Assembly: GCF_011174705.1 (NCBI RefSeq)
Contig: NZ_JAANIJ010000001.1
Span: 372,001-436,000, forward strand
Reading direction: 5' to 3'
Source: Tessaracoccus coleopterorum
Lineage (GTDB): Bacteria; Actinomycetota; Actinomycetes; Propionibacteriales; Propionibacteriaceae
DNA: 64,000 nucleotides
In this document: positions 31,330-41,419 of the stretch, piece by piece
How the letters are laid out: every line of letters starts with the position of its first letter
Numbering within the stretch: the stretch's first letter is position 1
The notes under the pieces: model-generated
The model's database searches: none
Seen by the model: the letters and a program-made list of their open reading frames with translations, nothing else
What the model was told of the DNA's origin: nothing
Translations under genes and position numbers: made by a program

Positions 31330-32629
31330 CTACCCCTGATAGCGCAACGGGTCGGGGCGCAGCCGCGCCTCCTCGGCGATCGCCAGGTCGCCGGGGATCA
31401 GCCCGGCCTCACGCAGTTGGAACAGCCGCGGGACGATGCGCCCATGAAGCGTAGCCGGTGCGATCGTATTCAAGTAAATCTTGGTGGCGCCCTCGAAGCC
31501 CGCGAGCGTCGAGACCCTCAGTTTCACCATGATGCGCCACGGCATGGCCGTGTCCACACCCACCGGACGGTAGTGCCACTCCTCATTGCACGGCACGTCG
31601 GGCCCGATCGCGGCGTGCACGGCATGCAGCACGTCGGAGACGCCGCGCAGTTCCTCGGAGGTGTGGTTCCAGGGCTCGCAGGTGGGCGAGGTGGAGTAGA
31701 CCTCGACGGTGGATAGCGGTGGCCGAAGCCGGCGAACGCGATGCAGTGCCCGTTGGCGGCGAGGATCAGGCCGTTGGCGATGGCGACGTTGAGCGCGTCG
31801 TCGTTGAAGGCGTTCGGGTGCTGCCGCACGCGTCGCAGGGAGGCGTCCTGCTGGGCGCCGAACTCGTCGATGGCGACGACCTGCTTGTGCAGGTGGTCGA
31901 ACGAGGCGCCCGCCGCCTTGAGCCAGTTCTGCAACACGACCACGTACCTCGCGTGCGGGTTGAGGTCGTGCCCGCTCCGCGCGGCCTCCGCCGTGTAGGC
32001 GATGAAGCGGGCGTGCTCGTCCGGCGTCAGGGTGCCGGAGGAGGCCAGCTCGGCGTCGGTGGTGGCGCCGTCGACGAAGTGCCGCCGGGCGATGATCACG
32101 TCGTGACCGCCGCCGAAGAAGCCGGAGGCCTGCTCCAGCAGCTCGTCCGGGGTCAGTGTCGCCGGGTCGAGGCCCGCCGCCCGCGCCTTCGCCGCGGCGA
32201 CCGCCTCGACGTGGGCGCGCCCTTCGGCCGAGGCGAGGTAGACGTCGCGCCTGCGCCGCACCTCCGGCGGGATCAGGTAGCCGTGGTTGAGGTGCCAGTA
32301 GTCGTAACCGAGGATTTCGAAGAGGTTGGGGACGCGCCGGAACTCGGCGACGGTGTCGAAGACGGCGTGGGCCTGGGTGGCCTCCAGGAGCCTCCACTCC
32401 CCGCCCCACGCACGAGGCGCGACTTCTCCGGCGGCGTCTCGAGGTAGCGCGCGGAGCAGAAGGCGCAGCTGTGGGTGGGGTCGTCGGGCGAAAGCGGGCG
32501 CGGGTCGGACCGCTGCTGAGCGAAGGGTCGGTTGCCGCGGCCGGGGACGGTCCAGACCTCGGTGCCGGTGAACGGGTTGCGCTGCTTGACGGTGCCGTCG
32601 GGCAGTTCCACGAGGTGTTCGGGCGTCAT
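31330..32629 (-). CDS. DUF4921 family protein, galactose-1-P uridylyltransferase-like (two frameshifts)
   Basis: A HIT/GalT-fold protein of about 430 residues. It starts MTPEHLVELPDGTVKQRNPF, with a Cys pair in HSCAFCSARYLETPPEKSRLV that may bind zinc. The HIT-like active-site segment is GASFDHLHKQVVAIDEFG (H-L-H-K-Q). It ends RLRPDPLRYQG. Breaks lie near 32410 and 31717. A TAGGGT box six bases upstream of the ATG makes it leaderless. The nucleotidyl-transfer role is inferred from fold similarity; the true substrate is unknown. Confidence 0.82.
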
Positions 32630-32635
32630 GGAGCG

Positions 32636-32641
32636 ACCCTA
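32636..32641 (-). promoter_or_regulatory. -10 box of DUF4921 gene (leaderless type)
   Basis: TAGGGT on the minus strand, then six bases, then the ATG ending at 32629. Confidence 0.5.
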
Positions 32642-32698
32642 TCCGGGCGGGTCGCTCACCCGTCCTCAGTCCCCACCGTCTCCCGACCCGCAGGACCC

Positions 32699-32892
32699 GG
32701 AAAAAATCGGCCAGTAGCCCATTCTGGTCGGTCCCACTGAAAATACCGCCCACTCCCCGACCGGACCCCACGACAGGACCCGGAAAAATCGGCCAGTAGC
32801 CCATTCTGGTCGGTCCCACTGAAAAAACCGCCCACTCCCCGACCGGACCCCACGACAGGACCCGCAAGAATCGGCCGGTAGCCCATTCCGGC
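32699..32892 (-). repeat. Repeat array B: two full and one partial hairpin repeat, minus orientation
   Basis: Copies start near 32699, 32782 and 32864 (the last is cut to about 29 bp), with an 82-83 bp period including a shared linker CCCGACCGGACCCCACGACA. The core is AATCGGCCAGTAGCCCATT, in which one stem pair is lost in all three copies. The orientation matches A1. It lies between the DUF4921 promoter and the end of the secreted gene. Confidence 0.9.
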
Positions 32893-32950
32893 AGCGCGGG
32901 TCCGACGGCGTCAGCCCCGTCCGCGCCATGCCGGGAACCCGGCCGACACC

Positions 32951-33016
32951 GATACCGCGACTCGAACGCCCGGCACCTGCGCTGGACGGCAGGTGCCGGG
33001 CGACCGCGTCGGTATC
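32951..33016 (-). terminator. Long hairpin after the secreted dimethylformamidase-like gene
   Basis: The inner stem GCCCGGCACCTGC (32968-32980) pairs with 32989-33001 around an 8-base loop. The outer GATACC (from 32951) and GGTATC (to 33016) extend the structure. It lies 19 bases past the stop codon at 33035. Confidence 0.7.
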
Positions 33017-33034
33017 AGCGGTGGTCGGGTCTGT

Positions 33035-34858
33035 TCAGGAGAAGCGCACCATGTTGTTGAGGCGCCAGGCGAACTCCCAGCGGTAGGCCCTGTTTCCGCT
33101 GGGCGTCAGGTAGCTGGTGACCGCCTCCGACCAGATGTAGCTCCGGCAACCGTTGCGCCCGGTGACGGCGGTGTCGCAGTCCGTCTTCCAGCGGCGTCCC
33201 TCGGCGGAGGTCCACTGACCCGTATTGCCAAGCGGGTTGCCGCTCCACTTCGTGGGCGGCATCGCCTTGTACGTCAGGTTGTTTAACACCCACTCGTTGC
33301 TGGCGACGAACCGCGAGCCCTGCTGCTTGACCGTCGTGGCGAAGATGTCCGTGCGGCACCGCTCCGTCGCCGAGTACTTCTCGCACGTGGTCTGCCAACG
33401 GCGACCGTTGACGTCGTGGTAGCCGGGCGTGATGTAGATGTCGACGGGTGCCGGGCTGACCGGCTTGTCCGACGGGTAGACGGCCTCATAGTTGGCCGGG
33501 CCGTGTGCCGCGGCCCGAGTGGCCCGGCCGCCGCGGCGGTGATGATGTTGGAGATCACCTTCTTCGCAAATGCCACCGAACCCGCGGGATAGGTGATGCC
33601 GGGGCTGAGGGCGTAGGCGAAGCCCATCGTGCCGAGGTTGAGGACGCCAGCCCGGAGGGGCCACGTAGTAGGTGATGTCGCTGGTGCCCATGCGGGTGGT
33701 GCACTGGAACGAGCTGTGCGCCGCGATGTGCACCGACTTCGGCGAGTCGGGTCCAGCCTTGTCGACCTCGTGGCCGACCAGCTTCGGGTAGCGGCTGCCC
33801 ACCTTGGCTCCGGTGCCCGCGAAGGCCCAGAAGTCGGGGTTGACGATCACGAGATCGGTCTGCGGGTTCGCCCCGTCGCAGTCGTACTGGGAGCCGAGGA
33901 TCCGGGCCTCCGGGTTCGGGAACGGCTCGGAGCGGAACGTACCGGTCGACTCCTTCGTCTGCACCGGGTCGAGCTTGCTCAACTTGTACGAGGTCACCAG
34001 CGAGGTACCGTCCCAGCGCGTCCGGTAGAACATCGTGTTCGAGCCGAGGAAGATCAGGTTCGTGCCCCGGTCGCGCAGCTTCTCCAGGTTGGCGCGCATC
34101 GGCACGGTCCAGTACTCGTCGTGGCCCAGCGTCACCATCGCGGGAGACCCGGCGAACCGGTCGGCGCCCGCGTGAAGGTCGGCGTTCGTCGTGTAGGCCA
34201 GCGGCACACCGAGCGACTCCAGGTACTGGATGAGCCCGAGTTCATAGCGGAAGATCTTGTCGGCGCCGTTGTTGTGTTCGGGTCGCTCGAGGCTGACGGT
34301 GTAGGCGCGCTCGCCGACGTGCATGGGGTTACCGCCGAGGTAGAGCGAGTAGCCGCCGGTGGTGTTGTAGGCCGCGTGCGTGAAGGTGGCCGACATGACG
34401 GTGACCTTCCCCGCGAAGCTCGTCGACCGCAGCACGGTCGCGATGTAGCGCTCACGTCCCTTCCCGTCCGTGAGCTTGGAGAAGTACATTCCAGGCTCCC
34501 AGCCCCGGTGTCGACGGTGTGCGTCACGGCCCAGTGTGAGCAGTCGACAGTGCGGTCGTCGAGCCGGCAGGCAGGTTGGCGCTTGAGGGGCTGCGACGGC
34601 AGTTGTGCGACGAGCCGAGCGCCCGCGCCGTCGTAGTGCCCCATCCGGTAGATGTCGACCTTCACGCTACCGCCGGTGCCGTCTACCTTGAGTTGCAGCT
34701 TCTGGCCCGGGTGATCGACTCCCCACGGAGAAACCGGCCAGCTCCTGTGGCGTCGCAGGTTTGCTGATCCTCCAGTCAGGTTCCGACGCCGCGGCCGGGC
34801 CCACCGCACCCAGGGTGGCGACCAGGACCGCTGCGAGTATGGATGCGAAGAAACGCAT
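33035..34858 (-). CDS. Secreted N,N-dimethylformamidase-like protein with C-terminal repeats (about five frameshifts)
   Basis: It starts MRFFASILAAVLVATLGAVG, a signal peptide ending near AAASEPDW, in a protein of about 600 residues. The central domain resembles the large subunit of N,N-dimethylformamidase (HAAYNTTGGYSLY, YTTNADLHAG, TLGHDEYWTVPMR, NLIFLGSNTMFYRTRW). The C-terminal 130 residues hold two similar Cys-paired repeats, with anchors RWQTTCEKY...CRTDIF and RWKTDCDTA...GCRSYIW. Breaks lie near 34725, 34503, 33655, 33520 and 33500. No anchoring motif follows. The gene stands alone between repeat arrays B and C. Enzyme activity is inferred only. Confidence 0.72.
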
Positions 34859-34898
34859 GCTGTAAATCCCCTGTGAAATCAACATTGATGACGGGGAC

Positions 34899-34904
34899 AG
34901 GCTA
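34899..34904 (-). promoter_or_regulatory. -10 box upstream of the secreted gene
   Basis: TAGCCT on the minus strand, about 40 bases before the ATG ending at 34858. Confidence 0.35.
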
Positions 34905-35229
34905 TCGGTGGGGCATCGGGGACGACGAGGGGGTGCCCTTACCTCTGGCCAGACCTGAGGCGTGGACAAGGGAACACCCGACCCGACCCCGGGCGGAGAC
35001 TCGCCACTCTCTTCAGCGTGACCGGCCGGACGCGGCTACTGCCACCGACCCAGCTCGAAGCACCCGGTCAGGGCCTCCCGTGAGGCGGGGAACACCCGCG
35101 TCGAAGCAGACCGCGCCCGTTGTCGACCCGCACACAACGGGGTCGACGTGACCCGAGACCCTCTGGTCCGGGACACGATCAAAGGCGGCCGTGGGTATTG
35201 CCGCCAGGGCCCGGATCTCAGCGCGTCGG
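34905..35229. other. Gene-free stretch between secreted gene and array C
   Basis: About 325 bases with no convincing coding sequence, hairpin or repeat. Open frames here are short and lack start signals. Confidence 0.5.
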
Positions 35230-35535
35230 GCAGTGGCCACTATTTCCAGGCAGACCGACCAGAATCGGCTACTGGCCGATTTCCCAGGAGACCCGGCAGG
35301 GGACGGACGGGTCAGCGGCCACTATTTCCAGGCAGACCGACCAGAATCGGCTACTGGCCGATTTTCCCAGGAGACCCGGCAGGGGACGGACGGGTCAGCG
35401 GCCACTTTTCCCAGGCAGACCGACCAGAATCGGCTACTGGCCGATTCTCCCAGGAGACCCGGCAGGAGGACGGACGGGTCAGTGGCCACTATTTCCAGGC
35501 AGACCGACCAGAATCGGCTACTGGCCGATTTTTCC
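35230..35535 (+). repeat. Repeat array C: four hairpin repeats, plus orientation
   Basis: Core sequences AATCGGCTACTGGCCGATT begin near 35262, 35344, 35427 and 35511, an 82-84 bp period. Each copy starts with GTGGCCACTATTTCC or a variant, then GGCAGACCGACCAG, the core and a T run. The linker AGGAGACCCGGCAGG-GGACGG is shared. All four stems are intact. It ends 39 bases past the ctaB stop. Confidence 0.93.
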
Positions 35536-35574
35536 AGGTCGTCCCCACCACCCCAGGGGCGACGTGGGTGCCGG

Positions 35575-36494
35575 TCAGAAGAACAGCGGGTCGAGCGCGA
35601 CCGCGAGGAACAGCACCGCCAGGTAGCTGTTCGACCAGTGGAACAGGCGCATGGCCTTCAACTGCGCGCCCTCAAGCCCCTGATGGGCGCGGCGCCACAG
35701 CTGGATCGCCTCCCAGATGAACACCCCGCCCAGCACCGCGGCGGCGATCGGGTACAGCGGCCCGGTCGGGCCGAGAGGCCACAGCGTCAGCGACATGAGC
35801 ACCGTCGCGACGGAGTAGACGAGGATCTGGTTGGCCACCTTCGGGGCCGGCCTCACCACGGGAAGCATCGGCACCCTGGCGGCCGCGTAGTCCTCCTTGT
35901 AGCGGAACGCGAGCGCCCACGTGTGCGGCGGCGTCCACAGGAAGACGACCGCGAAGAGGATGAACGGCGCCAGCGCGACGCTCCCGGTGACGGCGGTCCA
36001 GCCGATGAGCGGGGGAAGCAGCCCGCGATGCCGCCCCAGATCGTGTTCTGCCACGTGCGGCGCTTCAACCACATCGTGTAGATGAACACGTAGAACGCGT
36101 TGGCCGCAAGCGCGAGCCACGCCGAGAGCCAGTTGGCGCCGAACCCGAGGATCAGGGTGGCCGCGACGCCCAGCGCGATGCCGAAGATCAGCGCGGCCCT
36201 GGTGCTCACCTGGTGGCGCGGCACGGGGCGGCGACGGGTGCGGCGCATGATCTCGTCGATGTCGGCGTCCCACACGCAGTTGAACGTGTTGGCCGACCCG
36301 GCGGCGAGGAACCCGCCGACGAGGGTGACGAGGATCAGCTGCCACGGCGGCAGCCCACCCGCCGCGAGGAACATGGCAGGGATCGTGGTGATCAGCAGCA
36401 ACTCGATCACCCGCGGCTTGGTCAGGGCCACATAGGCCTTCACCACATCGCCCACGTTCGCCTTTGACGGCGCTGCGACACTCGCGACAGCCAC
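35575..36494 (-). CDS. ctaB: Protoheme IX farnesyltransferase, heme O synthase (one frameshift)
   Basis: UbiA-family membrane enzyme that adds a farnesyl group to heme b. The prenyl-diphosphate motif is [18 protein letters not shown] (N-x3-D-x3-D form) and the second motif region is [15 protein letters not shown], with [13 protein letters not shown] between. It is a nine-span protein of about 306 residues. One C is missing near 36016. It starts at GTG 36494, about 30 bases after a TAGACT box, and is divergent from zwf. Together with CtaA and SURF1 it supports an aa3-type oxidase. Confidence 0.93.
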
Positions 36495-36524
36495 ACAAAC
36501 CCCGATTCCGAGAAAACTCTGAGC

Positions 36525-36530
36525 AGTCTA
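36525..36530 (-). promoter_or_regulatory. -10 box of ctaB
   Basis: TAGACT on the minus strand, 30 bases before the GTG ending at 36494. Confidence 0.4.
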
Positions 36531-36596
36531 CCCCGCCCCACCGGGAAGTGCTCAAAACCGATGTGGTATGCCATCCCACCGCCCTTCAGCCACGGC

Positions 36597-36602
36597 TAGG
36601 GT
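36597..36602 (+). promoter_or_regulatory. -10 box of zwf
   Basis: TAGGGT, five bases before GTG 36608 and eight before ATG 36611; either start would be nearly leaderless. Confidence 0.45.
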
Positions 36603-36610
36603 GGTCCGTG

Positions 36611-38136
36611 ATGAACAGCTACGTGAACCCGCTGCGCGATCCCCAGGACCGCAGGCTGCCCAACATTGCGGGCCCGTGTGTCCTCGTGATCTTCGGCGTG
36701 ACAGGCGACCTCTCCCGCAAGAAGCTCATGCCTGCCGTCTACGATCTGGCCAACCGCGGCCTCCTGCCTCCAGGCTTCGCGCTGGTGGGCTTCGCCCGCC
36801 GCGACTGGGCCGACCAGGACTTCGCCCAGGTCGTCCACGACGCGGTGAAGGAGCATTCCCGCACTCCGTTCCGCGAGGAGGTCTGGGAGCAGCTGCTGGA
36901 GGGCATCCGGTTCGTGAGCGGAACGTTCGACGACGACGAGTCGTTCCTGCGCCTCAAGTCCACGATCGACGAGCTCGACACCACGCGCGGCACAGGCGGC
37001 AACCACGCGTTCTACCTGTCGATCCCGCCGTCGAGCTTCGAGCCCGTCATGTCTCAGCTGGCCCACCACGGCCTGGCCGAGCGCAGCGAGGGCAAGTGGA
37101 ACCGCGTCGTCATCGAGAAGCCGTTCGGCCACGACCTCGAGTCGGCCCGCGAGTTGAACTCCGTCGTGGAGCGGCTGTTCGAGCCCCACGAGGTGTTCCG
37201 GATCGACCACTATCTCGGCAAGGAGACCGTGCAGAACCTTCTGGCGCTGCGCTTCGCCAACCAGATGTTCGAGCCCATCTGGAACAACCACTACGTCAGC
37301 CACGTCGAGATCACCATGGCTGAGGACATCGGCATCGGAGGTCGCGCGGGCTACTTCGACGGCATCGGCTCGGCCCGCGACGTGATGCAGAACCACCTCC
37401 TGCAGCTCCTGGCCCTCACCGCGATGGAGGAGCCCACCTCGTTCGAGGCATCGCAGCTGCGCGCCGAGAAGACGAAGGTGCTGGACGCGGCGCGCGTCCC
37501 GAACCCTTCAACCTGCACACCGCCCGCGGGCAGTACGCAGCCGGCTGGCAGGGCGGTGAGCCCGTGATCGGCTACCTGGAGGAGGACGGCGTCGCCCCGA
37601 CTCGGGCACCGAGACCTACGCGGCGATCCGCGTCGACATCGACAACCGTCGCTGGGCGGGCGTCCCGTTCTACCTGCGCACCGCGAAGCGGATGCCCCGC
37701 CGGGTCACCGAGGTGGCCCTCAGCTTCAAGCGCGCTCCGCATCTGCCCTTCACCGTCACCGACACCGAGGAGCTGGGCACCAACGCCCTCGTGATGCGCA
37801 TCCAGCCCGACGAGGGTGTCACGCTGCGCTTCGGCGCGAAGGTCCCCGGCACCCAGATGGAGATCCGTGAGGTCTCGATGGACTTCGCCTACGGCGGTTC
37901 GTTCACCGAGTCCTCCCCTGAGGCCTACGAGCGACTCATCCTCGACGTGCTGCTCGGCGATCCCCCCTGTTCCCGCGGCAGGAGGAGGTCGAGCTCAGTT
38001 GGAAGATCCTCGACCCGGTCCTTGAGCATTGGGCGGCGCAGACCGACCGGCCTGAGCAGTACCCGGCGGGCACCTGGGGCCGGAGTCCGCATTCGAGATG
38101 GTTGCCCGCGACGGCAACACGTGGCGTAGGCCCTGA
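36611..38136 (+). CDS. zwf: Glucose-6-phosphate dehydrogenase (four frameshifts)
   Basis: First enzyme of the oxidative pentose phosphate pathway, about 508 residues. The nucleotide motif is LVIFGVTGDLSRKKLMPAVYDLA, the substrate motif RIDHYLGKETVQN (active-site His region), and EKPFGHDLESA is conserved. It begins MNSYVNPLRDPQDRRLPNIAGP, the usual actinobacterial start. Breaks lie near 37500, 37600, 37965 and 38080, each one missing C or G. The repaired end is EMVARDGNTWRRP at TGA 38134. It leads an operon with opcA and pgl. Confidence 0.95.
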
Positions 38137-38146
38137 GGAGCAAGTC

Positions 38147-39044
38147 ATGATCGTGGACCTGAAGAACACAACCGCCCGCGCCATCTCCGCCGCGCTGATC
38201 GACGCCCACCGGGGCGTCGGCAACGCGACCGGCCTGGTGCTCACCCTCGTGATCGTCACGAGCGAGTCACGCTTCGAGGAGGTGTTGGAGGCCGCGAAGG
38301 CGTCGGCCACCGCGCACCCGTCGCGCGTCATCGTCGCGACCTACGCCGCCGGTGACGAGCCGCGCCTCGACGCGACCGTGGAGGTCGGCGAGGGCCTCCC
38401 GGCGACCTGATCGTGCTGCGGATGCAGGGCGAGCTGCGCGACCACGGCGACTCCGTGTGCCTGCCCTCCTGCTGCCCGACTCCCCACCATCGTGTGGTGG
38501 CCCACGAGGCGCCCGACAACCTCGCCACCGACCCCATCGGGTCGCTGGCCGACCGCCGCATCACCGATGCCGCCGGTTGCGGCGATCCCGTCGCGGCACT
38601 CGTGCGCCGCGCCCGGAACCACGCCCCGGTGACACCGACCTCACCTGGACGCGGCTGACGAGGTGGCGGGCACTGCTCGCCGCGGCCCTCGACCAGTCGC
38701 AGCAGAGCGTCACCGGGCCGTCGTCTCGGCCGCGCCGGACAACGCCCCGCCATCCTGCTCGCCGCATGGCTCAAGTCCAGGCTCCAGGTGCCGGTCAGCT
38801 ACGTGAAGGGCGACTACGCGGGCGTCAACGGTGTCGCGCTGAACACCGCGAAGGGCGACATCACAGTGCGCCGCATCGCCGAGGGAGCGCCGTCTACCAG
38901 GTGCCGGGCCAGCCGGAACGCACGGTCGCGCTGCGCCGGCGCCCGCTGACCGACCTGCTCACAGAGGAGCTGCGCCGGATGGACGCCGACGACATCTTCG
39001 AGCTCGCTGCATCCCAGATCGTCTCCGACGCAGAGGGCAGGTGA
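38147..39044 (+). CDS. opcA: OpcA glucose-6-phosphate dehydrogenase assembly protein (four or more frameshifts)
   Basis: OpcA activates or assembles Zwf in cyanobacteria and actinobacteria. It starts MIVDLKNTTARAISAALIDA at 38147 after GAGGAG. The family core appears in pieces: SRVIVATYAAGDEPRLDA, APDNLATDPIGSLADRRITDA, WTRLTRWRALLAAALDQ, PVSYVKGDYAGVNGVALNTAKG and VALRRRPLTDLLTEELRRMD. Breaks lie near 38398, 38465-38500, 38628, 38720 and 38890. It sits between zwf and pgl, as in related genomes. Confidence 0.9.
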
Positions 39045-39050
39045 CGGTTC

Positions 39051-39778
39051 GTGTACACGCGGATCGTGCGGCTGGAGGACGCCGACGACGTATCGACCGT
39101 CGTCGCCTCCCGGCTGCTGGAGCGACTCGTCCTGCTGCAGGAGACCCAGCCGATCGTGCATCTGTGCCTCACGGGCGGCGACACGGCCAACGCGATGTAC
39201 GAGAAGTTCGCCGACCTCGCCGAAGGCTCCGAGCTCGACGCGTCCAAGCTGCAGCTGTGGTGGGGGACGAGCGGTTCGTGCCAGCCACCGACCCTGCCCG
39301 CAACTCTCTCCAGGCCATCAGCCGCTTGGCGCGCACCGTGTCGATCAAGTCTGCGGACACGCACATGATGGCCGCCGCCGATGGCAGGAAGGACCCGCAT
39401 GAGTCGGCCGACGAGTATGAGGCCGAGCTCGGTTCGACCGTGTTCGACATCACGCTGCTCGGCATCGGCCAGGACGGGCACGTCGCGTCCCTGTTCCCGG
39501 CCACCCTCGTCCGAGCCGACGACGCGCGCGGTGATCGGCGTGACCGGGAGCCCGAAGGAACCGGCAGAGCGCATCAGCCTCACCGCCGGCTCGCTCAACC
39601 GGTCGCACGAGGTCTGGTACCTCGCCACCGGCGACAGCAAGTCGGCCGCCGTCGCCGCCTCCCTGGACGGCGACCCGCGATGCCCGCCAGCCAGATCAAG
39701 GGCGACACGGCCACCATCTGGTTCCTCGACCGGGAGTCGGCGGCCGACCTGCCGCCGCAGTACAGCTGCCCCTTCTGA
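39051..39778 (+). CDS. pgl: 6-Phosphogluconolactonase (three frameshifts)
   Basis: Hydrolyses the lactone made by Zwf. The protein of about 245 residues starts at GTG 39051 and has HLCLTGGDTANAMYEKFADL, LWWGDERFVPATDPARN after repair near 39263, and the catalytic region FDITLLGIGQDGHVASLFP. The end is WFLDRESAADLPPQYSCPF. Breaks near 39500 and 39675 lack a base. It lies six bases after opcA, and a strong hairpin follows. Confidence 0.92.
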
Positions 39779-39794
39779 GAACCTGTGGAAACGT

Positions 39795-39827
39795 CGATGG
39801 ACCCCGGCGGAATGCCGGGGTCCATCG
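39795..39827. terminator. Hairpin between pgl and rbpA (bidirectional)
   Basis: A perfect 14-bp stem, CGATGGACCCCGGC and its complement, with loop GGAAT. It sits between convergent genes, so it can serve both. Confidence 0.8.
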
Positions 39828-39842
39828 ATGTCTGTCAGCCGA

Positions 39843-40197
39843 TCAGTAGATGATCTCGCCGCTCGCCCGACGGGCACGGAGCGCGGTGACCGCCTCCTCG
39901 AGGATCTGCTGGGCCTCCTCCTCCGTGCGACGCTCCTTCACGTAGGCGAGGTGCGTCTTGTACGGCGTGATCTTCGGAGGGGCGGCGGGTTGTTCTCGTC
40001 CATGTTCGCCGGAAGCCCGCAACGCGGGCAGTCCCACGTCTCCGGCGGCTGCGCGTCGGCCGCGAAGGCCGGGCGCGTCACATGCCCGCTCGAGCAGAAG
40101 TAGGAAACGTGCAGACGCGGCGCGGTATCCCGCGCTCCGCCTCACCCATTGGTCCTGCGCCGACGCGGGACCCACGAATGGCATTGCCACCAGCCAC
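39843..40197 (-). CDS. rbpA: RNA polymerase-binding protein RbpA (two frameshifts)
   Basis: Actinobacterial transcription factor that binds RNA polymerase and the principal sigma factor and stabilises open complexes. Read from GTG 40197: VAGGNAIRGSRVGAGPMGEAERG, then after repair near 40128 YFCSSGHVTRPAFAADA and the zinc ligands WDCPRCGLPANMDENN. The sigma-interaction end is TPYKTHLAYVKERRTEEEAQ. It is about 117 residues. A ribosome binding site (GGAG) is present. A break lies near 39990. Confidence 0.92.
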
Positions 40198-40253
40198 TTT
40201 GATGTGCTCCTAGGAAGAAGGAAAAGGTTTGTGATTGTCGCCGATCGGGGCGA

Positions 40254-40513
40254 TCAGACCTCGAGCCGGTACAGGACCAGCAACCCGATGATGGTCAGCA
40301 GCCACAGCAGGCCCAGGACAACCGTGATGCGGTCGAGCCGACGCTCTGCGGTGGACGCGCCGCCATCGAGGTGGACATGCCACCGCCGAACAGATCGGAC
40401 ATGCCGCCACCACGACCCTTGTGGAGGAGCACTGTGGCCGCGAGAAGGACACTGAGGATCGAAACGATGATCGACAGGGTCATGGTCGGCCAGGACATCA
40501 GGGGGACAATCAC
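40254..40513 (-). CDS. secG: SecG preprotein translocase subunit (one frameshift)
   Basis: Two-span accessory subunit of SecYEG, about 86 residues. It shows SIIVSILSVLLAATVLLHKG followed by RGGGMSDLFGGGMSTSMGGAST, the invariant SecG loop, and a second span TVVLGLLWLLTIIGLLVLY after one base is added near 40364. The GTG at 40513 lies seven bases after TAACAT and is preferred as a leaderless start; ATG 40522 is the alternative. It is downstream of tpiA, the standard position. Confidence 0.9.
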
Positions 40514-40520
40514 GGGGTAC

Positions 40521-40526
40521 ATGTTA
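40521..40526 (-). promoter_or_regulatory. -10 box of secG (leaderless type)
   Basis: TAACAT on the minus strand, then seven bases, then GTG ending at 40513. Confidence 0.4.
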
Positions 40527-40585
40527 TCGGACGCCTGCCGTTATTCCACATCCGACGCCCGCGGACAAGCCATCCTCACAAGGCG

Positions 40586-40618
40586 GACGCCCCACGGCCC
40601 TCCGGACCGTGGGGCGTC
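40586..40618 (-). terminator. Hairpin after tpiA
   Basis: A 12-bp stem GACGCCCCACGG and complement, 9-base loop, 18 bases past the tpiA stop. It separates the glycolytic genes from secG. Confidence 0.75.
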
Positions 40619-40635
40619 GCGGTGCGACCCGGAAA

Positions 40636-41419
40636 TCAGGCGGGCAGCTGGTAGAAGCGCACGATGGCCGCGAACTCCTCCGGCTGGAGGCTGGCGCCGC
40701 CGACGAGGGCTCCGTCGACGTCGGGCTGGTCCATGATCTGGACGACGTTGCCGGACTTCACGGAACCGCCGTACTGGATGCGCACGGCCTCAGCGGTGGG
40801 CTCGTCGTACAGCGAGGCGATCTCCTTGCGGATGGCCCGCAGACCTCCTGCGCGTCGGCCGGGGTGGCGACCTCGCCGGTGCCGATGGCCCAGACGGGCT
40901 CGTAGGCGATGACGATGCCTGCGACCTCCTCCGCGGTGACGCCCGCGAGGGCTCCACGGACCTGGGCGAGCGTGTAGTCGACGTGCTCGCCGGCCTTGCG
41001 GATCTCGAGGCCCTCACCGACGCAGACGATCGGGGTCATGCCGGCGGCGATCACCTTGGTCGTCTTCGCGTTGACGAGCTCGTCGGTCTCACCGAAGAAC
41101 TGGCGGCGCTCCGAGTGGCCGATGACGACGTAGCCGACGTTGAGCTTCGACAGCATGGCCGTCGAGATCTCACCGGTGAAGGCGCCGTTGTCGTGCTCCG
41201 AGACGTTCTGCGCGCCGAGCCCGAAGGGGATGCGGTCCCGTCGAGGAGGGTGCGGACGGTGCGGATGTCGGTGAAGGGCACGCAGAGCACGCACTCCGAG
41301 AGCTTCGGGTCCCAGCCCTTGTCGACGAGGGTGTAGTGGATCTTCTCCACGAGGCCGGTGGCCTCGACGTGGTCGACGTTCATCTTCCAGTTGCCGGCCA
41401 TGATGGGTGTGCGGGACAT
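40636..41419 (-). CDS. tpiA: Triosephosphate isomerase (two frameshifts)
   Basis: Interconverts glyceraldehyde-3-phosphate and dihydroxyacetone phosphate. [20 protein letters not shown] holds the active-site Asn/Lys, [14 protein letters not shown] the catalytic His and [16 protein letters not shown] the catalytic Glu. The phosphate loop [10 protein letters not shown] and the end [19 protein letters not shown] are in the repaired frame. Breaks lie near 41237 and 40845. The start overlaps the pgk stop (TGATG). Confidence 0.95.

Noticed and set aside
35230-35535. Possible CRISPR array
   Set aside because: Unit and linker are both repeated, so there are no unique spacers; the repeat is too long and no cas genes are present.
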